Below are positions 22,993 through 34,889 of a stretch of DNA of 64,000 bases, piece after piece; the first letter of the stretch is position 1, and each line of letters starts with the position of its first letter. Location: contig UESW01004375.1 of NCBI GenBank assembly GCA_900491605.1, forward strand, positions 604,218 to 668,217, read 5' to 3'. The position numbers were made by a program, and so were the translations under genes. The notes under the pieces are model-generated. The model saw only the letters and a program-made list of their open reading frames with translations. It searched no databases and had not been told where the DNA came from. This DNA is from Calamus simplicifolius (Eukaryota > Streptophyta > Magnoliopsida > Arecales > Arecaceae).

Positions 22993-24060
22993 TTTCAACA
23001 AAGCCTCGGCAAATTCGAGCACCCTCGGTAGGTCCGAGGGGTCTTCTCCGAACCTTGGCAGTGCCAAAAAAATATAATTTCAACAAAGCCTTGGCAGATC
23101 CGAACACCCTCGACAGGTCCAAGGGGTCTTCTCCGAACCTTGGCAGTGCCAAGTAAAATATAATTTCAACAAAGCCTCGATAGGTTCGAGCACCCTTGGC
23201 AGGTCCGAGGGGTCTTCTCCGAACATTGGCAGTGCCAAGTAAAATATAATTTCAACAAAGCCTCGGCAGATCCGAGCACCCTCGGCAGGTCCGAGGATCT
23301 TCTCCAAACCTTGGCAATGCCAAGTAAAATATAATTTCAACAAAGCCTCGATAGGTCTGAGCACCCTCGGTAGGTCTGAGGGGTCTTCTTCGAACCTTGG
23401 CAGTGCCAAGTAAAAAATAATTTCAACAAAGCCTCGGTAGGTTCGAGCACCCTTGGCAGGTCGAGGGGTCTTCTCCGAACCTTAGCAGTGCCAAGTAAAA
23501 TATAATTTCAAAAAACCTCAACAGGTCCGAGCACCCTCGACATGTCTAAGGGATCTTCTTTGAACCTTGGTAGCGCCAAGTAAAATATAATTTCAACAAA
23601 GCCTCGGCAGATCTGAGCACCCTCAGTAGGTGCGAGGAGTCTTCTCCGAACCTTGGCAACGCCAAGTAAAATATAATTTCAACAAAGCATCGGCAGGTCC
23701 GAGCACCCTCGGCAGGTCCGAGGGGTCTTCTCCGAACCTTGGTAGTGCCAAGTAAAATATAATTTCAATAAAGCCTCGATAGGTCCAAGCACCCTCGGCA
23801 GGTTCGAGGGGTCTTCTCTGAACCTTGGCAGTGCCAAGTAAAATATAATTTCAACAAAGCCTCGGCAGGTCTGAGCACCCTCAGTAGGTCCAAGGGGTCT
23901 TCTTCGAACCTTGGTAGTGCCAAGTAAAATATAATTTTAACAAAGCCTCGACAGGTCTGAGCATCCTTGGCAGGTGTGAGGGGTCTTCTTCAAACCTTGG
24001 CAGTGCCAAGTAAAATATAATCTCGATAAAGCCTCGGCAGGTCTGAGAGTTCTCCTTCGT
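22993..24060. repeat. Tandem array, about 86-bp unit, 12 copies (Element A)
   Basis: Units begin TTTCAACAAAGCCTCGGCAG at 22993, 23078, 23164, 23250, 23335, 23421, 23506, 23591, 23677, 23763, 23849 and 23935, with a partial unit at 24021. Spacing is 85-86 bp. Each unit holds three dyads: two of type CTCGGCAGRTCCGAG and one perfect CTTGGCA-G-TGCCAAG. The array starts 114 bp after the pol stop. Tat/Ogre elements are known to carry tandem repeats in this region. Confidence 0.95.
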
Positions 24061-25216
24061 ACTTTGGCAACACCAAATGAGATGTGATCTATTTCCAAGC
24101 CTCGGTAAGACCGAGTGATTCTTCCAAGCCTCGGTAGGACTGAGTGATTCTTCCAAACATCGACAGGACCGAATAATCTTTCTAATACTTTAGCGTGGCT
24201 GAGTTACCTCTCTAAGCCTCAGCAAAGTAGAATGACTTTTCCTTGTACTCCGGCAGACCTAGGCAAGTCACTTCTTACCTCACCAAAACAAGGTGAAACC
24301 TTTCATATCTCGACATGACCGAGCTATTTATTATAGTGCCATTAAACTAATAAAAAATTCTTGAGAAACTTTGGCATGGTTGAACTCGTATCGAGAATTG
24401 GCAAGGCTACCTAGGCCTCCCTATAATTTAAGTCAAGGCATGCACCCTCTTCATGAAGGGCCAACGTAATCCGGTGCACATCGGTGGGCCTAAAACCGAA
24501 TCATCAAAATATTTGACAAAGAGCTATATCTCTAAAATGCCCTCGACATGTAAGTATCGAACATGATCATCAACAACCTTTCTTAACAAAGGGGTGCCCT
24601 AATGGCTGTTTGCATACCTCGGTAAGACTGAGTCTTCGCCCCATACCCTCCGATCTGATGTATACGAGTGATTCATGCCTCAGAAAAATACAAAGACAAC
24701 AATATATCGAAAAAACTAGCATTTCGCAAAGCAGGAACGAAATAGCAAAAAAAGATAGGGGTGCAAAAAGAAGTCCTTTATTTCAATAATATTTTATTAC
24801 AAAAAGTTATAGCCTCTTGCAAGGCATTACAAGTGCATTACATCATAGGAAATACACAGAAAACAAAAGAAAGAACAAAAGAAAATGTTCAAACAAGCAA
24901 GTTTGGCCAACGATGCTACTTTCGCCCATGATTTGAAGAAATCGAAAAAGACAACTTCGCTGAGTTGTCTGAGCTGCTAGGCAATGATACAAAAGAAAAA
25001 AATGGCCCGGTGCGGCTTACCTTCTTCCTCATTAGAAGCCGGCTGATGAATCCTCGAATGGATGAACCAAGGGATCCAAAATGGCACCCATTTAAGAATT
25101 GAGGATGAAGGAAAGCCGAAGAAAGCCATGGCCTATCAAAAATTGCATTTCCAGTGGTCTCCGCGGCCCCATGGCAGATGGACGAAGCCAAATAAGAAGT
25201 GCCCGCATGCGCTTCC
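24061..25216. other. Element A non-coding spacer after the array
   Basis: This is degenerate, shorter repeats of the same vocabulary (CCTCGGTAAGACCGAGTGAT and similar) followed by unique sequence. No conserved coding region is visible. It is interrupted at 25216 by Copia-2. Confidence 0.75.
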
Positions 25217-27258
25217 TGTTGGGAATTGTATCCTAAAGCCAATCATTTGATGATTGTGCTAATGTAAATAGCATATAAATTGATATATTAATAAAAGTTA
25301 TTTGACAGTTTATTCATTACAAGAACATCTTCTTAAAACTCCTAATAGTAATGAAGCCCTCAGGATCTTTTTTCACGATAAAGGAGGATTTATCTTTGAA
25401 GGTCTTCAAAAGAGTTCGCGACCAAATGATATACTATGACAGGGCCATAGTACTATCAATTATAGGACGTTGTATATCATATTTGTTGGTTGTCCTCTTA
25501 ACCAAGGAGTGTAGAGACACTGTATGACATACAGGTGAAAGTGTAGGAGTACATTTCACCGAACGTGACTCATTTCCGGATACTCTGCTATCAAGAGTTA
25601 ATCCGAGAAGATATAGGTATAAGTATCCTTTAGACCTGAAGATCACAATCGGTGACTTGCAAGCAACTCATTGTACTTAGGTGCTAGACCACCTGGATTT
25701 TAATCCAGCTACGAAAGGTTACTGGGTGCAGTCAAGTACTTGTGGTAGTCAGTTGTGGATCAAGATGGAATTTGACCTATCTGTTAAAAGGAGAAATGCT
25801 TGTGTTTCAATTTAGCAAGACCTTGGCCAAGGCACTTCATGTGAAAGTCACATGATCACTAAAGTTGAAATCACTTTATGGATTTGCTGTTTAGAGTTGA
25901 CAGGCTCTTAAGCCATCCTTAGCATTTGTGGTCAAAAGGATGAATTATACGGTAACTATTTCTTAGGGTTCTTGGAGTTTGCTCGGCAACTCTTCGACCT
26001 ATCCGGACGTCGGGTTCCATTGCTAGATGGGCACATCGATTAGTATAGAAAGTTGTTCCTATGCTACCGGCTTAGGTTCGAACCTAGAGAGTCACACGCA
26101 TAGAAGTTTCCTAGGATGATCTATTTGCTGATCAACGATTGAGAATCGTATATGATTTAATTAATCAATTTGATTGATTGAATTATCTCAATTGGGTTAA
26201 GTACAAGTGAATAAGATTCAATTTGGTTTAAGTCTATTAGAAGGACTAATCAATTTCAAATATTGATTTGAAATTAGACTTGATTTGGATTTAAATAGAT
26301 TCAGGACTAGCCAAATTTGATTTGGGCTAGGACCATGATCTATGTGGTTCAATCCAATAAATTCAAATCAGCTTAAACCAAAACCCAAACCTAAACCCCA
26401 TGTATGAAAATAGTTTTCGCATAAGGATCTCACATGATGAGATAACTTGATTAAATTCTCATGCAGAATTTAATATATTAACTTAATCTTCTCTAAACGA
26501 TTCGTTGGAATTCTAAGTGTTAGAATTCATATTAATGTGCCTCTTTGAATTAACCAATGGAATTCTAAGTGTTAGAATTCATATCTCTTTAGTTTTACCG
26601 GAATTAACAAAACGTTGAATTCCATAGGTTTTCACCGAACGTCGGAATTAACCAAACGTTGCGTCTCTTGGTTTTCACCGAACGACAAATTCTAAGTGTT
26701 AGAATTCAATGGCTAAAGGCTGAATTGAGCCTATAAATTAGAGGACATTCTTCACTAGAAAAATAACATATGTTGTGGATTGAAATTCTAAAGAGTTAGA
26801 ACAGAAAATCCTGTGTGATTCTGGTGTTAGAAAAAGTTTGGTGGATCTTGGAGGAAGATTCAAGTGGGAGGATTCAAGATCAGCAAAGTTATTTTTCGCG
26901 AGCTAGCACTCCCAGGAATCCGATCATTCGGGGCTTCGCGTGGACGATACTAGAGGCCGGACGATTGAACGGCTGCAGAGCACAAAAGGATTTACCAATT
27001 GCCTTAAGGTAAGTGATATGATCCCTAGATCTTAAGGCATGCTTCAAGATAAGAAGTATGACTTCTTATCTTGAAGATCAAGATATGATCTTGATGATTT
27101 TATTTATATGCATATTTAGATCAAACGATCCTATATATAAGGCAAAGATATGATCTTGATGCATGTTAGATAGATTAATATGTAATCTTTAAATTCCGCA
27201 TTGATAATTGTTATCAAATTTTAAAATATGCATGCCTCGGAGGTTATTTCTCCCTACA
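25217..27258 (+). repeat. Copia-2 5' LTR
   Basis: It matches 32808-34889 closely, with small indels. A TATA box (TATAAATT) lies at 26732-26739. Upstream of it are palindromic motifs, annotated separately. Confidence 0.94.
26508..26712. repeat. Palindromic motif repeated upstream of the Copia-2 TATA box
   Basis: The motif GAATTCTAA, GTG, TTAGAATTC has 9-bp perfect arms around a 3-bp spacer. It occurs near 26512, 26562 and (first arm shortened) 26692. The 3' LTR has counterparts near 34105, 34162, 34230 and 34313. Between them is a second repeated motif, TTTTCACCGAACG. A transcription-factor binding role is possible but not shown. Confidence 0.8.
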
Positions 27259-27260
27259 AA

Positions 27261-27272
27261 TGGTATCAGAGC
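27261..27272 (+). other. Copia-2 primer binding site (tRNA-Met)
   Basis: TGGTATCAGAGC lies two bases after the 5' LTR end (TCCCTACA), the usual initiator tRNA-Met primer site. Confidence 0.93.
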
Positions 27273-28880
27273 TGGTTTCATTGATCTAATTTATTGCATG
27301 TAAATTAATGCTCCTATTAATTTGTAATCATAGGCTAAAACGGATCACAGGCTATAGGTCATAGATGGATTAAAAATCCAAATTACCCATTCAACGAGGT
27401 ATTCTATGACGTATTGCGTGCATTATGTTTATCTTTGATGCTTAGTCAAAAGATAATTTAAATTGATCTTTGGCATCAAAACACAGATTACACACACTCT
27501 CAAAGATGTTTTATATTTGATACATATTGATGTTGTATAAAAGCATGATATTTGCATGTTTAGTATAAAAACATAGATATGATATATGATGGCTTGATGT
27601 CTATGTTATGAAACATACAAATATTTATGAGAGTCTTATTTGAATGTCAAATATTATTCATAATCTTTTTAGATATGATCTAAATATAGGAATTATGAGT
27701 AGTATATAATGCAAGTGATGCTTGATTGAAATATATGACATGAAAACATGAAATATATTTAATCTTTTGGGTTAGCTAAATCGGGTCCATAAAGGGTTAG
27801 ACCCTAAGGTTTAAATCAACTGGACTATAAGAGTATTTGATCAAATCTAATTAGATTAGGTTAAGAATGCTCTAAATCAAACAATAGTTGTAGTTGATCA
27901 TGTCCTTCTCTTTGATTAAACCAAATGGAAGTAGATTAGGCTCCGTGGTTGAGCATGAATCTCTTAGATGGTCAAATCAGAATTGGTTAACCATATGATG
28001 TCAAGGTGAGTTGGCAAGTTGCTCTAGGATCAACGATCGAATGGTTTTTAATTGGGAGCTACTCGTATTGATGCGTCTTTAACGAGTTAATGGCATATCC
28101 CTCCATCGATCTCACTCACCTGGTCAATATGGTGAACCATTTATGATTCAGATCATTTACCTGATTCGGGTTGACCCATGCCTGTAAGGAAATCAGTCTG
28201 ACTGATTTAGGTGCCACTTAACCTGACTTAATCTTGTTTCATTCTACCGATTTCATAGATTCAGTGGGAGAACTTGATTAGTCAATTTATCTTCAGATTA
28301 TTAAATCCTCTAAAATTATTAGGTCCTTAAAATGAAATAGTTATATGATAACTAGATCATAGCCTCCCATTAAGGTGAGTGATAATGAGTCCGATGTCTT
28401 GATAATCATTGGAGGCACTCCATGCCTGGTGCTTGTCAACCATCGAAATTATCATTCATTATATGATAAGTCAGCGTAACTATTAAATAGACAGTCAGGT
28501 GAGCCGAGCTTCACTCGGGCTTGGTTGTCTATTGATAGGTTACACTGATTATATCATTTAATGGTTGGACCTAACCAGAACTTTAGTGGAGGCACTCCAT
28601 GCCTGCTGAAGAGGTACATGGGGCAAAACTGAACACTAAGAATTGTTTGGGAAACAATTGGTTTTGAACCTACTCTTAGATGCATATGGGTTGGCCAAGC
28701 TTCACTTGGGCCTGTATGTAGTCTATGTAGATCTTAGTGCCCGCTAAAGAATTAAGAATAATTCTTCGAATTGGGTGTAGAGGCTGCCAATTTGAACAAA
28801 ATAGTGGGAGAATCTTTAGACTAAAGTCCAAGTCTTTAGACTGAATCAATTTATATACTAATAAACTTTAGTTTTTCCTT
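27273..28880 (+). other. Copia-2 untranslated leader
   Basis: This is 1.6 kb of AT-rich sequence between primer site and gag. Repeated pieces include GGAGGCACTCCATGCCTG at about 28410 and 28588, and AAGCTTCACTTGGGC / GAGCTTCACTCGGGC nearby. No coding domain is visible. Confidence 0.7.
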
Positions 28881-29731
28881 ATGCAGAAAATGGCCACTAA
28901 TTTATCATTAAGGTCCCTATTGGATAGTGACAAGTTGAATGGTTTAAATTTCAATAGCTGGTTTAGAAAACTTAAGATCGTCCTTGAGCATGAGAGGATT
29001 CTATATATTCTGAATAATCCTGCACCAAAGATACCTGATGCAAACACCCAAAGTTCTGAGAGAGACACTTATCAGAAGTGGCTCAATGATAGAACTAGCG
29101 TGCGTTGCATCATGCTAGCAGCAATGAACGATGAATTCGGTCGCCGGTTCGAGAATGCTCAGCCAGAAGAAATCATTCAAGCGTTGAATGAATCTTTCGG
29201 CACACCCGACGACGTTGAAAGGCACAAGACTAGTTGTGCTATTTTTAATGCTCGAATGAGGGATGGATCTCCTGTCACTGATCATGTATTGTACATGATC
29301 GAGAAGATAGAACTCCTAAGCAAGCTCGGCTTTCCCTTACATGAGCAGTTGGAAAAGATGCGATCCTGAATTCCTTGCCTCCATCCTTCCGACCTTTCCT
29401 TACTCATTTTCGAATGACAAAGCCTGCAGTCAACTACCACGGTTTGTTGGGGTTGTTACAGAACTTTGAGAAGGATAACCAGCTCTCTAAGGGTTTGGTT
29501 AATGTGGTTGAAGGATCTAAGGTAGGGCGTCAACCCTTTGGGAAAGGGAAGAAGAAAAAGAATAAGAAAAAGGTGCAACATGCTAGGACATCTATAAGGG
29601 GTCAGATGCAGAAGAAGAAAGTTGATAAAAGTCAAGCTGAATGCTTTCATTGCAAGATGCAAGGGCACTGGAAGAGGAACTGTCCTCATTGCCACTTGAT
29701 CCAAACACACAAGATCCAACACAACGAACAT
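28881..29731 (+). pseudogene. Copia-2 gag with CCHC zinc knuckle, one frameshift
   Basis: The ATG at 28881 (or 28890) starts MATNLSLRSLLDSDKLNG, the same family start as Copia-1 gag. The first frame ends at 29369; the second resumes at once (29375) with PPSFRPFLTHFRMTKPAVNY. A lysine-rich stretch precedes CFHCKMQGHWKRNC (CX2CX4HX4C) near 29640-29682. A single small frameshift near 29360 separates the two parts. Confidence 0.88.
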
Positions 29732-29759
29732 GATGTTGTAATATTGGTATATATGATAA

Positions 29760-31071
29760 TCAGACCTGGGTATTGGATACCGGGAGTCCTTTTAACATTT
29801 GCAATTCATTGCAGGGACTACAGGTCACTAGAAGATTTGAGGACAATGAAAGATTCCTTAATGTCGGCGATGGAAGATTAGTTCCAGTTCTGGCATTAGG
29901 AGTTCTTGAAATAGTTTTCAATAGAAATGTCATTATACTAAATGATTGTCATTTTTGCCCAACGTTCTTGTTGAACGTAATTTCTGTAGGCCTTCTGGCC
30001 AAAAGTCATTATGAAATTTCAATAAAGGATGTTACTTTGAATATCATTATGAATGGAGTCACTGTAATGACTGGGCATTTATCTAATGGCATTTATATAT
30101 TATCACAGCCTGTGAATGTAGTGTACAAATCAAGTAAGCGCCCTAGAACAACTGATGTCACAGATATTTATCTTTGGCACCATCGGCTGGGTCATATCAA
30201 CAAGAACAGATTAAACAGGTTAACTCAGGAGGGCATCCTTCGAGTTGATGATTGTGAATCATTAACTACCTGTGAATCATGTCTTCTTGGTAAAATGACC
30301 AAGTCATCTTTTACTGAAAAAGGTGAAAGAGCCAAAGAGCTATTGGGTCTAGTACATACTGATGTATGTGGACCAATGAGCACTTGTGCCAAAGGTGGAT
30401 ATTACTACTTCATTACTTTTACAGACGACCTTTCTAGGTTCGGTTATGTCTATCTTATGAGACATAAATCTGAGTCGTTTGAAATGTTCAAACTATATCA
30501 TAAAGAAGTAGAAAAACAAACAAAAATGTATTAAGACCCTTCGATCAGATCGAGGAGGCGAATACCTTTCAAATGACTTTGTGACATATTTAAGGGAGAA
30601 TGGATTCTCTCCCAATGGACTCCTCCTGGAACACCGCAGCATAACGGTGTGTCGGAAAGAAGGAATCGAACTCTGTTAGACATGGTTCGGTCCATGATGG
30701 GTTTTGCAAGCTTGCCAATATCATTTTGGGGATATGCATTAGAATCAGCTTGTCATATTCTCAATAAGGTTCCAAGTAAGTCTGTTTCTAAAACTCCACA
30801 TGAGATGTGGTATGGACATAAACCGGTTATCACCTATCTGAGAGTCTGGGGGTGTCCGGCTTATGTGAAACGTGCAAAATCAGACAAACTTGAACCCAAA
30901 TCTGACAAATATTTTTTTATCGGCTATCCAAAGAAACCAAAGGATATTACTTCTACAATACTGAAGAACAAAAGTTGTTCATTAGTAATAGAGCAATTTT
31001 TCTTGAAAAGGAGTTCCTTAGTGAAGGAACAAATAGCTCTAATGTTGAACTTGAGGAAGTTCATCAAGTAG
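29760..31071 (+). pseudogene. Copia-2 protease and integrase, disrupted
   Basis: The protease motif VLDTGSPFNIC lies near 29770-29800; the histidine that follows in most copia proteases is not seen. LWHHRLGHINKNRLNRLTQ and CESCLLGKMTKSSFTEKGER give the HHCC part. The core has LVHTDVCGPM and FITFTDDLSRFGYVYL, and the 253-codon frame ends at 30534. It continues in another frame as TLRSDRGGEYLSNDF, then from 30649 as SERRNRTLLDMVRSMMGF, bearing the catalytic glutamate. At least two frameshifts are present. Confidence 0.88.
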
Positions 31072-31880
31072 AAGGAACAACACAAACCAGTGAACCCTTA
31101 GAATCTGAGTTGATTAGATCAAACTCAAAACCCATTTTAGATGCACCATTAAGGCGATCTGGTAGAGTACCACATCAACCGGACAGATACTTAGGTTTCT
31201 TGGTCCAGAACGATGATCCTGTTGAACTCGATGAGAACAACGAGGATCCGATCACCTATATGGATGCTATGCAAAGGACTGACTCTAATAAATGGCTTGA
31301 TGCCATGAAATCCGAACTTGATTCCATGAAGGACAATAATGTATGGACATTAGTTGACCCACCCGAAGGGATAAAACCCATAGGGTGTAAGTGGGTTTTC
31401 AAGAGGAAAAGAGGCGCAGACGAAAGGTAGAGACCTATAAAGCACGTCTGGTTGCCAAGGGGTATCGTCAACGTTATGGTATTGACTATGATGAAACGTT
31501 TTCTCCTGTGGCAATGCTGAAATCCATTCGGATTATGCTAGCTATAGCAGCACACTTAGATTATGAGATTTGGCAGATGGATGTTAAAACCGCTTTTCTA
31601 AATGGTAATTTAGAAGAACAGGTGTATATGATACAGCCTGAAGGTTTTATATCTGAAGACGAGTCTAAAGTGTGCAGGCTACAGTCTTTATGGACTTAAG
31701 CAAGCATCTAGGAGTTGGAACATACAATATCAAATCTTATGGCTTTTAAGAATAAAGAAGAACCTTGCATTTATAAATGGGCTAACGGTTCCGTTATTGT
31801 ATTTCTTGTATTATATGTGGATGATATTCTCTTAATCGGAATGATATCCCTGCATTACAAGGAATAAAGACATGGTTATC
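31072..31880 (+). pseudogene. Copia-2 reverse transcriptase, disrupted
   Basis: The frame opening at 30975 gives RRSGRVPHQPDRYLGFLV and NNVWTLVDPPEGIKPIGCKW. A frameshift near 31410 leads to YKARLVAKGYRQRYGIDYDE, AMLKSIRIMLAIAAHLDY, WQMDVKTAFLNGNLEEQVYM and QPEGF. It breaks again after VCRLQ near 31690. The catalytic YVDDILL is encoded at about 31815-31835 in a further frame. Confidence 0.88.
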
Positions 31881-31893
31881 ATCACAATTCTCC

Positions 31894-32790
31894 ATGAAAG
31901 ATCTGGGAGAAGCATCATACATCCTAGGGATGAAGATCTATAGAGATAGATCTAAGAGGATGCTTGGTTTATCCCAATCTACGTACATTGACACAGTGCT
32001 AAAGAGGTTTAGCATGGAGAATTCCAAGAAAGGCTATCTTCCGATAGGCCATGGAATTCATCTTTCTAAGAAGGATTGTCCGACAACTCCTAATGAAAGA
32101 GAACGTATGAGTCGAATTCCATATGCTTCGGCAGTGGGATCGATTATGTACACCATGACATGTACAAGACCAGATGTGGCATACTCACTAGGAGTAGTGA
32201 GTAGATACCAATCTGATCCAGGAGAAAAACTGGCAAGTTGTTAAGACAATCCTTAAGTATTTGAGAAATACTAAGGACCAGTGGTTAGTCTATGGAGAGT
32301 CTGATTTGAAACTTGTTGGATATACTGATTCCAGTTTTCAATCAGATCATGATGATAGCAAAAGTGTATCGGGTTTCGTGTTTATCCTAAATGGTGGAGC
32401 TGTTTGCTGGAAAAGTTCCAAGCAACATACAGTGGCAGATTCGGTGTGCGAGGCAGAGTACATCGCTGCATCAGATGCTGCGAAAGAAGCTGTGTGGCTG
32501 CGAAAGTTCATCTCCGAGCTTGGAGTGGCACCTTCCATAGATGGACCAGTCCTGTTGTACAGTGAAGTACTGGTGCCATAGCTCAAGCAAAGGAACGAGC
32601 ACATCAGCGCACCAAGCACATACTGCGCCGTTTCATCTTATTCGAGAGATTGTAGAACCGAGGTGACATAAATCTTCAGAAGATTGATGGAAAGGAAAAC
32701 CTAGGTGACCCATTTACTAAAGCACTCAGCATCAAGGAGTTTGACGACTATAAGTTGAAGATGGGTATTAGATACTGTAATGAGTGGCTT
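31894..32790 (+). pseudogene. Copia-2 RT C-terminal part and RNase H, disrupted
   Basis: MKDLGEASYILGMKIYRDRS and LGLSQSTYIDTVLKRF lead to YASAVGSIMYTMTCTRPDVA. A frameshift near 32240 leads to GYTDSSFQSDHDDSKSVSG and HTVADSVCEAEYIAASDAAK, the copia RNase H. The remainder, including DPFTKAL-like sequence near 32710, is out of frame. The domain would remove RNA from the RNA:DNA hybrid. Confidence 0.87.
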
Positions 32791-32807
32791 TAGGCTAAGT
32801 GGGAGTT

Positions 32808-34889
32808 TGTTGGGAATTGTATCCTAAAGCCAATCATTTGATGATTGTGCTAATGTAAATAGCATATAAATTGATATATTAATAAAAGTTATTTGGCAGT
32901 TTATTCATTACAAGAACATCTTCTTAAACTCCTAATAGTAATGAAGCCCTTAGGATCTTCCTTCACGATAAAGGAGGATTTATCTTTGAAGGTCCTTAAA
33001 AGAGTTCGCGACCAAATGATATACTATGACAGGGCCATAGTACTATCAATTATAGGACGTTGTATATCATATTTGTTGGTTGTCCTCTTAACCAAGGAGT
33101 GTAGAGACACTGGTATGACATACAGGTGAAAGTGTAGGAGTACATTTCACCGAACGTGACTCATTTCCGGATACTCTGCTGTCAAGAGTTAATCCGAGAA
33201 GATATGGGTATAAGTATCCTTCAGACCTGAAGATCACAACGGTGGCTTGCAAGCAACTCATTGTACTTAGGTGCCGGACCACTGGATTTCTAATCCAGCT
33301 ACGAAAGGTTACTGGGTGCAGTCAAGTACTTGTGGTAGTCAGTTGTGGATCAAGATGGAATTTGACCTATCCCGTTAAAAGGAGAAATGCTTGTGTTTCA
33401 ATTTAGCAAGACCTTGGCCAAGGCACTTCATGTGAAGGTCACATGATCACTAAAGTTGAAATCACTTTATGGATTTGCTGTTTAGAGTTGACAGGCTCTT
33501 AAGCCATCCTTAGCATTTGTGGTCAAAAGGATGAATTATATGGTAACTATTTCTTAGGGTTCTTGGAGTTTGCTCGGCAACTCTTCGACCTATCCGGACG
33601 TCGGGTTCCATTGCTAGATGGGCACATCGATTAGTATAGAAAGTTGTTCCTATGCTACCGGCTTAGGTTCGAACCTAGAGAGTCACACGCATAGAAGTTT
33701 CCTAGGATGATCTATTTGCTGATCAACGATTGAGAATCGTATATGATTTAATTAATCAATTTGATTGATTGAATTATCTCAATTGGGTTAAGTACAAGTG
33801 AATAAGATTCAATTTGGTTTAAGTCTATTAGAAGGACTAATCAATTTCAAATATTGATTTGAAATTAGACTTGATTTGGATTTAAATAGATTCAGGACTA
33901 GCCAAATTTGATTTGGGCTAGGACCATGATCTATGTAGGTTCAATCCAATAAATTCAAATCAGCTTAAACCAAAACCCAAACCTAAACCCCATGTATGAA
34001 AATAGTTTTCTCGCATAAGGATCTCATATGATGAGATAACTTGATTAAATTCTCATACAGAATTTAATATATTAACTTAATCTTCTCCAAATGGTTTCCG
34101 TTGGAATTCTAAGTGTTAGAATTCATGTGGAATTAATGTGCCTCTTTGAATTAACCAACGATGGAATTCTAAGTGTTAGAATTCACATCTCTTTAGTTTT
34201 CACTGAACGTTGGAATTAACAAAATTTGGAATTCTAAGTGTTAGAATTCATAGGTTTTCACCTAACGTCGGAATTAACCAAACGTTGTCTCTTTGGTTTT
34301 CACCGAACGGCAAATTCTAAGTGTTAGAATTCAATAGGCTAAAGGCTAATTGAGCTATAAATTAGAGGACATTCTTCACCAGAAATAATAACGATATGTT
34401 GCGAATTGAAATTCTAAAGAGTTAGAACAAAAATCTTGGTGTGTGATTCTGGTGTTAGAAAAAGTTTGGTGGATCTTGGAGGAAGATTCAAGTGGAAGGA
34501 TTCAAGATCAGCAAAGTTATTTTTCTGCGAGCTAGCACTCCCGGGAATCTGATCATTCGGGGCTTCGCGTGGACGATACTAGAGGCCGGACGATTGAACG
34601 GCTGCAGAGCACAAAAGGATTTACCAATTGTTCTTAAGGTAAGTGATATGATCCCTAGATCTTAAGGCATGCTTCAAGACAGAAGTATGACTTCTTACCT
34701 TGAAGATTAAGATATGATCTTGATGATTTTATTTATATGCATAATTTAGATCAAACGATCCTATAGTATAAGGCAAAGATATGATCTTGATGCATGTTAG
34801 ATAGATTAATATTTAATCTTTAAGATTTGCATTGATAATTGTTATCAAATTATTAAAATATGCATGCCTCGGAGTTATTTCTCCCTACA
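32808..34889 (+). repeat. Copia-2 3' LTR
   Basis: It is preceded by a polypurine tract (AAGTGGGAGTT, 32797-32807). The TATA box is at 34356-34363. It has one more full copy of the palindromic motif than the 5' LTR, near 34230. Confidence 0.94.

Larger units (their letters stand above)
25217..34889 (+). mobile_element. Copia-2: Ty1/copia LTR retrotransposon nested in Element A
   Basis: The ends are TGTTGGGAATTG... and ...TTTCTCCCTACA, with the perfect 5-bp duplication CTTCC at 25212-25216 and 34890-34894. Length is 9673 bp, with LTRs of 2042 and 2082 bp. The plus-strand order is LTR, tRNA-Met primer site, leader, gag, protease, integrase, RT, RNase H, polypurine tract (AAGTGGGAGTT), LTR. The protein sequence is related to Copia-1 but the LTR sequences are unrelated by eye. 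Frames are broken in at least five places. Confidence 0.95.

Noticed and set aside
22993..24060. CRISPR-like array
   Set aside because: The repeats are head-to-tail without unique spacers, lie inside a plant retrotransposon, and there are no cas genes.
22907..24156. Repetitive ORFs on the minus strand over the 86-bp array
   Set aside because: They are produced by the array; the frame is lost whenever the unit is 85 instead of 86 bp.
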